Source: Candidatus Allofournierella pullicola
GTDB taxonomy: Bacteria > Bacillota > Clostridia > Oscillospirales > Ruminococcaceae
Assembly (NCBI GenBank): GCA_019114225.1
Contig: DXFW01000012.1
Location: 124,001 to 188,000 of the forward strand
Reading direction: 5' to 3'
DNA length: 64,000 nt
In this document: positions 16,624-23,357 of the stretch, piece after piece
Numbering within the stretch: the first letter of the stretch is position 1
How the letters are laid out: every line of letters begins with the position of its first letter
Notes under the pieces: generated by a model
What the model was told of the DNA's origin: nothing
What the model saw: the letters and a program-made list of their open reading frames with translations, nothing else
The model's database searches: none
Made by a program: the position numbers and the translations under genes

Positions 16624-17643
16624 TTATTGTTGATAGAGCAGGACGGACGCGCTTTTTTCGGGGTTTTGAGCGCCGTCTGCGTCAAGCGGAACCGCGATAA
16701 AATAACTGGTTGCGGAATGATTTAACTCCGCAGGATCAACAGAGACTGAAAGGCGTGTAACCATACCCTTTTTCAGCGCCACCCGCTGTGTTTCAAAGGC
16801 GGGCTGATGATCAAGAAAAAAGGTCACCGCGTACTCCTTTCCATCGGTGCCGCACAAACAAAAGTCTATCGTGGCAGTGTTTTCTGTCACTGCATAGTGA
16901 TCGAAAACGATCTTGCCGTCGATGAGCTCCGCAAAGCGAACGGTCTCGTCCAGCGCTTCCATCGTCAGGTCTTCGCAGCCATAAAAAACAGCCAGGTCCT
17001 CTTTGATGAAACGGTGGGTCAATTCTTCCTGAGTTACCGCAAAATCATGAACGGCCGGCACCGTCGCATCGGCGCGAGCCGGCTCGCCGGGCGCTGCGGA
17101 CAAATATACCGAGCGGGAACAGCAGACCATATTGTGATATGCCCCATAGCCGGAACTGCTTTCCATATCCGGCTTATAGTCCGGGTTGTAAATACTGGCG
17201 AAGGTTATGGTGTGCATTTCTCCGGCATTTCCGGTTGGGATAACGCGAATAGAGAATTCAAGATTTTCCTGTCCTTCCTCCTGTGTGAAGGTGTGAAAAT
17301 AGGCCGTCTGTGTACCTTCTCCCACGTCATAGGCAACAGGCACTCCATCCCAAAAAACAAAAAAGCCGATATTGCCGGACCTACCGTCCACATAGACCTT
17401 GTAGGGAATGGTGAGCATGTCTCCGTCGTATTCCAGCGGCAGGGGAGTGACGCCATCCTCTGCGTATTGGGGCTCGTCCGCAGGCCCATGCTGCACAGTC
17501 CCGATCACAAAGCTTTCCTGTGCATTGAACTCAAGCGCCGGTGCCTCATCCGGACTCAAGGAGGCCGGAGGCACATCGGTGGAAGAACAGCCTGCGAGCA
17601 ATGCGGCAGCGAGAACAAGGGCCGCACTTCTGATTTTTACCAT
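16624..17643 (-). CDS. Lipoprotein of unknown function, first gene of the ABC module
   Basis: 339-residue predicted lipoprotein. The signal peptide MVKIRSAALVLAAALLAGC ends in lipobox LAGC with the cysteine at residue 19. The mature part has no motif I recognise; it looks like two beta-sandwich-like halves, the second around residues 210-339 (TIDFCLCGTDGKEYAVTFFL, VTRLSVSVDPAEL). The ATG at 17643 follows an AGGAGG site; a longer frame from 17703 would start inside the promoter. It opens the transporter transcription unit, behind the operator described at 17683-17715. Function unknown; a ligand-binding or sensing role is inference from context. Confidence 0.78.
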   Translation of the reverse strand: MVKIRSAALVLAAALLAGCSSTDVPPASLSPDEAPALEFNAQESFVIGTVQHGPADEPQYAEDGVTPLPLEYDGDMLTIPYKVYVDGRSGNIGFFVFWDGVPVAYDVGEGTQTAYFHTFTQEEGQENLEFSIRVIPTGNAGEMHTITFASIYNPDYKPDMESSSGYGAYHNMVCCSRSVYLSAAPGEPARADATVPAVHDFAVTQEELTHRFIKEDLAVFYGCEDLTMEALDETVRFAELIDGKIVFDHYAVTENTATIDFCLCGTDGKEYAVTFFLDHQPAFETQRVALKKGMVTRLSVSVDPAELNHSATSYFIAVPLDADGAQNPEKSASVLLYQQ

Positions 17644-17682
17644 TAAACAGACCTCCTGACGTTTCGTTTCTTTACAGGCACG

Positions 17683-17715
17683 ATCGTACCACGCGAAAGT
17701 CAATATTCCGTCAAG
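17683..17715 (-). promoter_or_regulatory. Promoter with tandem CTTGAC operator for lipoprotein/ABC genes
   Basis: On the minus strand CTTGACG (17709-17715) and ATTGACT (17698-17704) form direct repeats 11 bases apart, followed after exactly 9 bases by a -10 box TACGAT (17683-17688). There is no sigma-A -35 at the right distance; the repeats occupy that place, as in activator-dependent promoters of PhoB type. The same arrangement is found before the response regulator gene (19734-19766). Confidence 0.7.
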
Positions 17716-17719
17716 ATGG

Positions 17720-17750
17720 GAAAAGTGCCGCCTTAGGCAGGCGGCACTTT
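17720..17750 (-). terminator. Terminator after the histidine kinase gene
   Basis: Perfect 11-bp stem (17722-17732 with 17740-17750) with a 7-base loop, and TTTT then CCC on the minus strand. It separates the two-component genes from the lipoprotein/ABC genes, which start from their own promoter just beyond it. Confidence 0.75.
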
Positions 17751-17760
17751 GGGATGTAGG

Positions 17761-19047
17761 TCAGTTTTCTGGCGGCAATGGGATACGGATGCGGACACAG
17801 GCTCCGCCCGAAGGACTGTTGGAAAGAAAGATCTGTCCCTTTTGCTTTTGGCACAAAATGCGTGCAGTCGCAAGGCCGAGGCCCAGGTGTTTTTCGCCCG
17901 CGTCCTCGGAATAAAATGTGATGGCTCTTTTTTCGAGCACACCGGCGGAAAAGCCGGGGCCGTCATCGACCACTTCGATGGACAGGACATTCTCTTCCAG
18001 CAAAAACGAAATATGAACGGAGGTTTTGGCGTAGCGTGAAGCGTTTGAAAAAATGTTTTCGAGGATGCGTGCAAGCAGCGCCTGGTCAATAAAGATCTCA
18101 CGCGGCGCTCCCCGGCAGACCACATCCACTTCCATGTTTTTCTGCCTGAGCATCATGGAGACGCTTTCCGTGAGTTGGTTCAGGCCGTCTGGATATGCCA
18201 GGCGCGACGGACAAGCTGCGGTTTTCTGCAAGGCGTGCAGATCGCGCATACAGTCTGTGTATCGTTCCAGGCGTTTGGCTGTGATGGACATGTTCTCCAG
18301 CGTATGCTCCAGCTTTTGAGGCGTCAGGCGCTCCAAAGAAAGCTTGTTTTGCAGAGATTCGATGTATCCTTCGAGGATGGTGATGGGATTCCTCAGGTCG
18401 TGGGCAACGGAAGCCTGCAAAAGGCGCTGGTCTTCAATAGTCCGCCAGAGCTGGCGGTTGTTCTCATACAAAACCTGACGCATCCGCTCAAACATAATAC
18501 AAAGCTGCCCCAGCTCATCTTCGCCCGGGCACTTGATCTCAAAGTCAAGGTCGCTTTCTTGAATGTGCCCGATGGCATCCGTTAAGATTCGTACAGGCGG
18601 GGCGATTTTTTTGCGGTAGAACCACCATGCGCAAAGTGCGATGCCTGCCGCCGCGTAGAAAAGTGGGAGAACTGCCATGGCAGTCTGCGTGCCGCGATAC
18701 AAAAGCTTTCGAGAAGGAGAGAGCATGGAAAAGCTGGACTCGATCATTTCAATGGTGTACTCCACCTGCTCCTCTTCGGCGCACATATCGCCGTCAGAAA
18801 CGAGCGCGCCCAGCTGCGCGGGAACATCCAGCTGAAAGCGCTGGCTGCCCTCGGTAACTGTGCCGTCGGCGTAGGTCGTTCTGGTTTGAAGCCAAACTTC
18901 ATTGGAATCGGGCAACAGGCGCTTTTGGATGAGCCGACAGCCGTAAAGTGTGGCAGCAGAGAAGAGAAAGACCAGCAGCAGAGTGACGGATACAGCTGTT
19001 ACAAATGATTTCTTTATGGAAGCACATTTTCGGTTTACCTTTTCCAT
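17761..19047 (-). CDS. Sensor histidine kinase
   Basis: 428-residue membrane kinase, presumed partner of the response regulator upstream. Two helices (about 17-38 and 122-143) enclose an extracytoplasmic sensor domain of about 85 residues with several acidic residues. A HAMP-like linker follows, then the phospho-acceptor motif VAHDLRNPITILEGY with histidine 216, the N box ILENIFSNASRYA, and G1/G2 boxes DDGPGFS and GLGLATA. The ATG at 19047 overlaps the regulator stop by 13 bases; an ATG six codons earlier is possible. The ligand is unknown. A terminator follows, so kinase and regulator form their own unit. Confidence 0.95.
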   Translation of the reverse strand: MEKVNRKCASIKKSFVTAVSVTLLLVFLFSAATLYGCRLIQKRLLPDSNEVWLQTRTTYADGTVTEGSQRFQLDVPAQLGALVSDGDMCAEEEQVEYTIEMIESSFSMLSPSRKLLYRGTQTAMAVLPLFYAAAGIALCAWWFYRKKIAPPVRILTDAIGHIQESDLDFEIKCPGEDELGQLCIMFERMRQVLYENNRQLWRTIEDQRLLQASVAHDLRNPITILEGYIESLQNKLSLERLTPQKLEHTLENMSITAKRLERYTDCMRDLHALQKTAACPSRLAYPDGLNQLTESVSMMLRQKNMEVDVVCRGAPREIFIDQALLARILENIFSNASRYAKTSVHISFLLEENVLSIEVVDDGPGFSAGVLEKRAITFYSEDAGEKHLGLGLATARILCQKQKGQIFLSNSPSGGACVRIRIPLPPEN

Positions 19048-19709
19048 CTGTAACCCATCCCCCAAACAGTCTCGATGTATTCGCTGCCCGTTGCGACCAT
19101 AAATTTAGCACGTATCTTTCGGATGTGTTCTTTGATGACATTGCTGTCTCCCGCCGCGTCATAGCCCCAAATGGCCTCATAGATCCGCTCTTTATCAAAG
19201 ATTTGATTGCGGTTGGAAATTAGGAATTCGATGATGTCAAACTCCCGGCGGGAAAAAGGAATCTCCTGCTCCTTCCAGACGACTTTGCGGCGGGAAAGAT
19301 CGACCAGCAATCCCTGACAGCCGACCACATTCGAACCGCCTCTGGAACGTTCGTTCCGGCGCAGATGCGCGCCTATTCTGGCCGCCAGTTCCTGAAAGCT
19401 GAACGGTTTTGTAATGTAATCATCGCCGCCGGACTGGAGTCCAATGATCTTGTCGGTTTCTGTAACTCTTGCCGTCAGGAACAAAACAGGGCAGGAGACA
19501 TGGTTGCGTATCATTTTGCAGAACTCCAACCCATTTGTTCCCGGCATGTTGATATCCAGAAGAATGAGATCAGGGCGTTTTTGTAATAATTCCAGCGCCC
19601 GGTCACTGCTGTTTGCCACGTGCGTAGCATAGCCGCAATCCTGCAGAAAGTCTGAAAGCAGTTCCGTCAACATTTCCTCGTCGTCAACGATCAGAATCGA
19701 GTAGGGCAT
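19035..19709 (-). CDS. OmpR family response regulator
   Basis: 224-residue DNA-binding regulator. The receiver domain shows the acidic pair in LIVDDEE, the phospho-acceptor aspartate 52 in LILLDINMPG, and the conserved K of DDYITKPFS. The C-terminal winged helix (from about residue 125) has the OmpR-type RREFDIIEFLISN and SNVIKEHIRKIRAKF recognition helix region. An AAGGAGG site precedes the ATG. Its own promoter carries the tandem CTTGAC repeats found also before the lipoprotein/ABC genes, so autoregulation and control of the transporter are likely. Confidence 0.96.
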   Translation of the reverse strand: MPYSILIVDDEEMLTELLSDFLQDCGYATHVANSSDRALELLQKRPDLILLDINMPGTNGLEFCKMIRNHVSCPVLFLTARVTETDKIIGLQSGGDDYITKPFSFQELAARIGAHLRRNERSRGGSNVVGCQGLLVDLSRRKVVWKEQEIPFSRREFDIIEFLISNRNQIFDKERIYEAIWGYDAAGDSNVIKEHIRKIRAKFMVATGSEYIETVWGMGYRWKR

Positions 19710-19733
19710 AGTCCGCGCCTCCTTATCCGCCTT

Positions 19734-19766
19734 ATTATATCAGACAAAAGTCAAGAATTGGTCAAG
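19734..19766 (-). promoter_or_regulatory. Promoter with tandem CTTGAC operator for the two-component genes
   Basis: On the minus strand CTTGACC (19760-19766) and CTTGACT (19749-19755) are direct repeats with an 11-base period, and the -10 box TATAAT (19734-19739) follows after exactly 9 bases. Geometry is identical to the site at 17683-17715 and to the PhoB box layout of 7+4+7 bases. Confidence 0.75.
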
Positions 19767-19860
19767 CAGAGCACACACAAAATATGGAATGGGCCGCTCG
19801 AAGAGAGGAAACACAGCAAGTACAGTTGCGAAGGCCGGTAAATTTCAAAAGAAAAAGGGC

Positions 19861-19889
19861 TTGCATTTTGAAAAGGGAATTGCTATAAT
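19861..19889 (+). promoter_or_regulatory. SigA-type promoter of the small ORF/uracil permease transcript
   Basis: TTGCAT (19861-19866), 17-base spacer, TATAAT (19884-19889). Transcription would begin near 19896, only a few bases before the ribosome site of the small ORF. No other clear promoter is seen before the permease gene. Confidence 0.8.
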
Positions 19890-19918
19890 GTAAAAAATTT
19901 GCGAAGGAGGCGGCGGAC

Positions 19919-20008
19919 ATGCGGATGAAAAAATTGTTTCTGAAGAATGCGCTGCTGGCTTTTTCGCCGGTTTTGTTTTCAGTTTCCAAAGAGGCATTGG
20001 TGTTTTGA
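19919..20008 (+). CDS. 29-codon small ORF, probable leader peptide of uraA
   Basis: Small ORF with a strong GAAGGAGG ribosome site 8 bases before the ATG and a consensus promoter just upstream. It encodes 29 residues: a basic start (MRMKKLFLKN) and a hydrophobic remainder ending SKEALVF. The last six codons form the 5' arm of a perfect terminator stem, and the final Phe codon plus TGA are exactly its 6-base loop. The coding region 19961-19987 is rich in U-runs. The likely role is as a translated leader controlling read-through into uraA; a short membrane-active peptide made from a separate mRNA is the alternative. Not matched to any family by eye. Confidence 0.65.
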   Translation: MRMKKLFLKNALLAFSPVLFSVSKEALVF

Positions 20009-20027
20009 CACCAATGCCTCTTTTTTT
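19990..20027 (+). terminator. Intrinsic terminator/attenuator before uraA
   Basis: Perfect 13-bp stem (19990-20002 with 20009-20021), 6-base loop TTTTGA, and seven T. The 5' arm and loop are the last codons and stop of the small ORF, so a ribosome reaching the stop codon would block the hairpin. The permease gene starts 75 bases later without a visible promoter of its own. Confidence 0.85.
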
Positions 20028-20102
20028 GGGCTTTCTATATGCCGACGGCTTTCCGCAGGCTTTTAGAATAGAGCAGCAAAGAGCAAGAGGAGGAAAATGT
20101 AA

Positions 20103-21422
20103 ATGAATGAGAAAGTGAATGAGGGTATTTTTGACGCCCGCCAGCTGGGCGTGCCCAAGATGATCATCCTGGGCGTGCAGCACACCTTCGCCATGTTCGG
20201 CGCAACGGTTCTGGTGCCTCTGCTGACCGGCCTGAACGTGTCCACCACGCTGCTGTGCGCGGGTCTGGGCACTCTGCTGTTCCATCTGATCACCAAGGGC
20301 AAGGTTCCCGCCTTCCTGGGTTCTTCCTTCGCCTTCCTGGGCGGCTTCGCCATCGTGGCTCCCATGGCCGCGGACGGCACTCCGAACACCGAAATGCTGC
20401 CCTACGCCTGCGGCGGCGTTGTGTTCGCGGGTCTTGTCTATCTGGTGATGAGCCTGCTCATCAGCGTGTTCGGTATCGGCCGGATCATGCGCTTCTTCCC
20501 CCCGGTCGTCACCGGCCCCATCATCATCGCCATCGGCCTGATCCTGGCCCCCAGCGCCATCACCAACTGCGCCACCAACTGGCTGCTGGCCTTTGTGGCC
20601 CTGGGCACCGTTGTGGTCTGCAACATCTGGGGCAAAGGCATGGTCAAGATCCTGCCCATCCTGCTGGGTGTTCTGGTGTCCTACGTTGTGGCTCTGGTGA
20701 CCGGCGCGGTGGACTTCACCCCCATTGCTCAGGCCGACTGGTTCGGTATCCCCGTGCACACCAGCGCTCTGGCCAAGTTTGACATCTCTGCCATCCTGAC
20801 CATCATGCCCATCGCTCTGGCCACCATGATGGAGCACATTGGCGATATCGCCGCCATCAGCGCCACCACCGGCAAGAACTACATCCGCGAGCCCGGCCTG
20901 AACAAGACCCTGCTGGGCGACGGTCTGGCCACCTCCATGGCCGGCTTCCTGGGCGGCCCCGCCAACACCACCTACGGTGAGAACACCGGCGTGCTGGCCC
21001 TGACCAAGATCTACGACCCCCGCGTAATGCGTATCGCCGCTGTGTTCGCCATCCTGATGAGCTTCAGCCCCAAGTTTGACGCGGTCATCAACACCGTGCC
21101 CACCGCCATCATCGGCGGCGTCTCCTTCATCCTCTACGGCATGATCAGCGCCATCGGCGTGCGCAATGTGGTCGAGAATCAGGTCGACTTCACCAACAGC
21201 CGCAACCTCATCATCGCCGCAGTCATCCTGGTGAGCGCTCTGGGCTTCAACAGCCTGGGCGGCCTGACCTTCCAGGTGGCTGGTGTGAGCATTACCCTGT
21301 CCGGCCTGGCCATCGCTGCCATCATGGGCATTCTGCTGAACGCCATCCTGCCCGGCAACGACTACCAGTTCGACAAGGTGGACACCGACACCGCTGAGAA
21401 CCCCATGAACATGCAGGTGTAA
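20103..21422 (+). CDS. uraA: Uracil permease, NCS2 family
   Basis: 439-residue proton-coupled nucleobase symporter in the cytoplasmic membrane. About 12-14 helices are evident. The NCS2 substrate-site motifs are present: MMEHIGD near residue 243 and GGPANTTYGENTGVLALT near residue 287, the latter characteristic of uracil transporters UraA/PyrP rather than xanthine or urate carriers. An AGGAGG site precedes the ATG. Codon bias is strong. It appears to depend on read-through of the terminator in its leader; I looked for a PyrR-binding loop or purine riboswitch upstream and saw neither. A hairpin terminator follows. Confidence 0.93.
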   Translation: MNEKVNEGIFDARQLGVPKMIILGVQHTFAMFGATVLVPLLTGLNVSTTLLCAGLGTLLFHLITKGKVPAFLGSSFAFLGGFAIVAPMAADGTPNTEMLPYACGGVVFAGLVYLVMSLLISVFGIGRIMRFFPPVVTGPIIIAIGLILAPSAITNCATNWLLAFVALGTVVVCNIWGKGMVKILPILLGVLVSYVVALVTGAVDFTPIAQADWFGIPVHTSALAKFDISAILTIMPIALATMMEHIGDIAAISATTGKNYIREPGLNKTLLGDGLATSMAGFLGGPANTTYGENTGVLALTKIYDPRVMRIAAVFAILMSFSPKFDAVINTVPTAIIGGVSFILYGMISAIGVRNVVENQVDFTNSRNLIIAAVILVSALGFNSLGGLTFQVAGVSITLSGLAIAAIMGILLNAILPGNDYQFDKVDTDTAENPMNMQV

Positions 21423-21450
21423 GCCTGGAAACCATCCCTGCAAACAAGGC

Positions 21451-21477
21451 AGCCCCGCCGTTTGGCGGGGCTGTTTC
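21451..21477 (+). terminator. Terminator after uraA
   Basis: Perfect 10-bp stem CAGCCCCGCC with GGCGGGGCTG, loop GTTT, followed by only three T. Confidence 0.65.
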
Positions 21478-21522
21478 AGGCTCACTTGGCGTCTGCATAC
21501 CTGCAAAAGGGGTGCAAAATGC

Positions 21523-21551
21523 TTGTTTCCCGCAAGAAATTGTACTATAAT
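21523..21551 (+). promoter_or_regulatory. Promoter of the aspartate aminotransferase gene
   Basis: TTGTTT (21523-21528), 17-base spacer, TATAAT (21546-21551). The resulting 5' leader of about 108 bases contains one GC-rich stem-like stretch (21580-21600) and no recognised riboswitch. Confidence 0.7.
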
Positions 21552-21665
21552 ATCCGCATACGCTTTGGCAGTCGGGCTGCGCGGCAGGGGAAAGGCCGCG
21601 GTGCAGTGAGCAAACAGCACGGCATACGCATAAAGTGGAATAAATTTAAGAGGGGAATGGATGCA

Positions 21666-22943
21666 ATGAAGGAGTACGGTTCCATGGACCGGGCCGCGCT
21701 GGAGGCAGAACTCAGCTTTCAGCAGAGCCAGTATGACGCGTTCAAGCAGAAAGGTCTGAAGCTGGATATGTCCCGCGGCAAGCCCTGCCCGGAACAGCTG
21801 GATCTTTCCGCCGACATGATGAAGCTGGAGAACTATATCGGTGAAAACGGTGTGGACACCCGGAACTACGGTTATCTGGAGGGCATTCCCGAAGCGAGGC
21901 GCTTCTTTGCCGACGTTATGCGTGTGCCCAGCCCCGAGCAGGTGCTGGTGTGCGGCAACTCCGCGCTGTCCACCATGTACTATCTCATCGATCTGGGCTG
22001 GCGCGTCGGCTTTGTGGATTCCATCCGGCCCTGGCGTTTCTGCACCAACATCAAGTTCCTCTGCCCGACCCCCGGTTATGACCGCCATTTCAAAGTCACC
22101 GAGTATTTCGGCTTCCAGCTGATCCCGGTCCCCATGCTGGAAACCGGCCCCGACATGGACGTGGTGGAGCGCCTGGTGAAGGACGACGACAGCGTCAAGG
22201 GAATCTGGTGCGTACCGGTGTATTCCAATCCGGACGGCTATTCCTACAGCGACGACACCGTGCGCCGCCTGGCCGCCATGGAGACCGCCGCGCCCGACTT
22301 CAAGATCTTCTGGGACGACGCCTACTGCGTGCACACCCTCACCGACGAAGTCTATGAGGTGCTGCCCATCCTGGAAGAGTGCGCCAAGACCGGCCATCCC
22401 GACCGGGCAATGATGTTCTGCTCCACCAGCAAAATGACCTTCCCCGGCGCGGGCGTTGCCGCTGTGGCCACCAGCCGCAAGAGCGTGGAGCACATCCTGC
22501 GCAACATGAGCTCCATGATCATCAGCTACGACAAAATGAACCAGCTGCGTCATGTCCGCTTCCTGAAAGACCGCAAGGGCGTTCTGGAGCACATGGCAAA
22601 GCACCGGGCCATCATTGCGCCGAAATTTGAACTGGTGAAGGAGACCTTTACCCGTGAGCTGGGCAGCTGCCCCGGCATTGCCCATTGGACCGATCCCAAG
22701 GGCGGCTACTTCCTGAGTCTGTATGTGATGGACGGCTGCGCCAAGCGCACGGTGGAACTTTGCAAACAGGCTGGTGTGGTGCTGACCCCTGCGGGCGCCG
22801 CTTATCCCTACGGCATTGACCCCCACGATCATCACCTGCGCATTGCCCCCACCTATCCCAGCCTTGCAGAACTGGAACAGGCTGCGACGCTGCTGTGTAT
22901 CTGTGTGCGTATCGCTACGCTGGAAAAACTGCTGGCGAAATAA
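21666..22943 (+). CDS. Aspartate aminotransferase-like PLP enzyme (type Ic)
   Basis: 425-residue fold type I aminotransferase, expected to interconvert aspartate/2-oxoglutarate and oxaloacetate/glutamate. The opening LKLDMSRGKPCPEQLDLS is characteristic of the AspT subgroup Ic family (Pfam Asp_aminotransf). The PLP lysine is in CSTSKMTFPGAGVA near residue 260, and WDDAYCVH gives the cofactor-binding Asp/Tyr pair. The ATG at 21666 is ten bases after an AGAGGGG site; an ATG at 21657 would be only one base from it. It is a single-gene unit between its own promoter and a strong terminator. Substrate preference beyond family membership is not proven. Confidence 0.88.
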   Translation: MKEYGSMDRAALEAELSFQQSQYDAFKQKGLKLDMSRGKPCPEQLDLSADMMKLENYIGENGVDTRNYGYLEGIPEARRFFADVMRVPSPEQVLVCGNSALSTMYYLIDLGWRVGFVDSIRPWRFCTNIKFLCPTPGYDRHFKVTEYFGFQLIPVPMLETGPDMDVVERLVKDDDSVKGIWCVPVYSNPDGYSYSDDTVRRLAAMETAAPDFKIFWDDAYCVHTLTDEVYEVLPILEECAKTGHPDRAMMFCSTSKMTFPGAGVAAVATSRKSVEHILRNMSSMIISYDKMNQLRHVRFLKDRKGVLEHMAKHRAIIAPKFELVKETFTRELGSCPGIAHWTDPKGGYFLSLYVMDGCAKRTVELCKQAGVVLTPAGAAYPYGIDPHDHHLRIAPTYPSLAELEQAATLLCICVRIATLEKLLAK

Positions 22944-22952
22944 CTCTTGCCC

Positions 22953-22990
22953 AAACAGGCCGCTCTTGAAAAGAGAGCGGCCTGTTTTTT
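22953..22990 (+). terminator. Terminator after the aminotransferase gene
   Basis: Perfect 14-bp stem (22953-22966 with 22974-22987), 7-base loop, ending in six T. Confidence 0.9.
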
Positions 22991-23003
22991 GTTGGGCTGG
23001 GAG

Positions 23004-23032
23004 TTGACAAAAATGAGGGGTGGTGCTACATT
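23004..23032 (+). promoter_or_regulatory. Promoter of the sdpR-sdpI operon
   Basis: Consensus TTGACA (23004-23009), 17-base spacer, TACATT (23027-23032). Confidence 0.75.
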
Positions 23033-23036
23033 ACAA

Positions 23037-23059
23037 TTAACGATTAAGTTAAATGTTAA
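23037..23059 (+). promoter_or_regulatory. Probable SdpR operator
   Basis: Inverted repeat TTAAC (23037-23041) and GTTAA (23055-23059) around 13 bases that also contain TTAAGTTAA. It begins just after the -10 box, where a bound ArsR-type repressor would block transcription. Assignment to SdpR is inference from position. Confidence 0.55.
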
Positions 23060-23072
23060 ATGAGGTGACGCC

Positions 23073-23357
23073 ATGGCAATGCAGGATACATTGCGGGCAC
23101 TTGCGGACCCCACCCGCCGGGAGATTCTTACCCTTCTGCGGGCCGGTCCGCTGACGGCGGGGCAGATCTCCGAACGGTTTCCGGTGTCAGCGGCTGCCAT
23201 TTCCCGTCATCTGTCGGTGCTGAAGGAAGCCGATCTTGTGCGGGATCAGCGGGAAGGGAAATACATCTATTATGAGCTGAACGCGTCGGTGCTGGAGGAG
23301 ATCCTTCTTTGGCTGACCACGCTGAAAGGGGAGGAGAAAGATGGAACTTTTGAATAA
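23073..23357 (+). CDS. sdpR: ArsR/SdpR family autorepressor
   Basis: 94-residue winged-helix repressor of the SdpR branch. ALADPTRREILTLLRAGPLTAGQISERF and SAAAISRHLSVLKEADLV are the typical helix-turn-helix; no ArsR metal-binding cysteine motif is present, which fits SdpR. In Bacillus subtilis SdpR represses its own operon and is sequestered at the membrane by SdpI when toxin SdpC is present. Here the gene overlaps the sdpI-like gene by 17 bases, and an AT-rich inverted repeat follows the promoter. No sdpC toxin gene is in the window, so the inducing signal may differ. Confidence 0.9.
   Translation: MAMQDTLRALADPTRREILTLLRAGPLTAGQISERFPVSAAAISRHLSVLKEADLVRDQREGKYIYYELNASVLEEILLWLTTLKGEEKDGTFE

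Noticed and set aside
20028..20102. PyrR-binding loop or purine riboswitch before uraA
   Set aside because: I looked for the PyrR loop consensus and conserved purine-aptamer loops and found neither in this stretch or in 19890-20027.
19845..22835. Open frame of nearly 1000 codons on the minus strand
   Set aside because: Antisense to uraA and the aminotransferase gene, both with intact motifs and signals.
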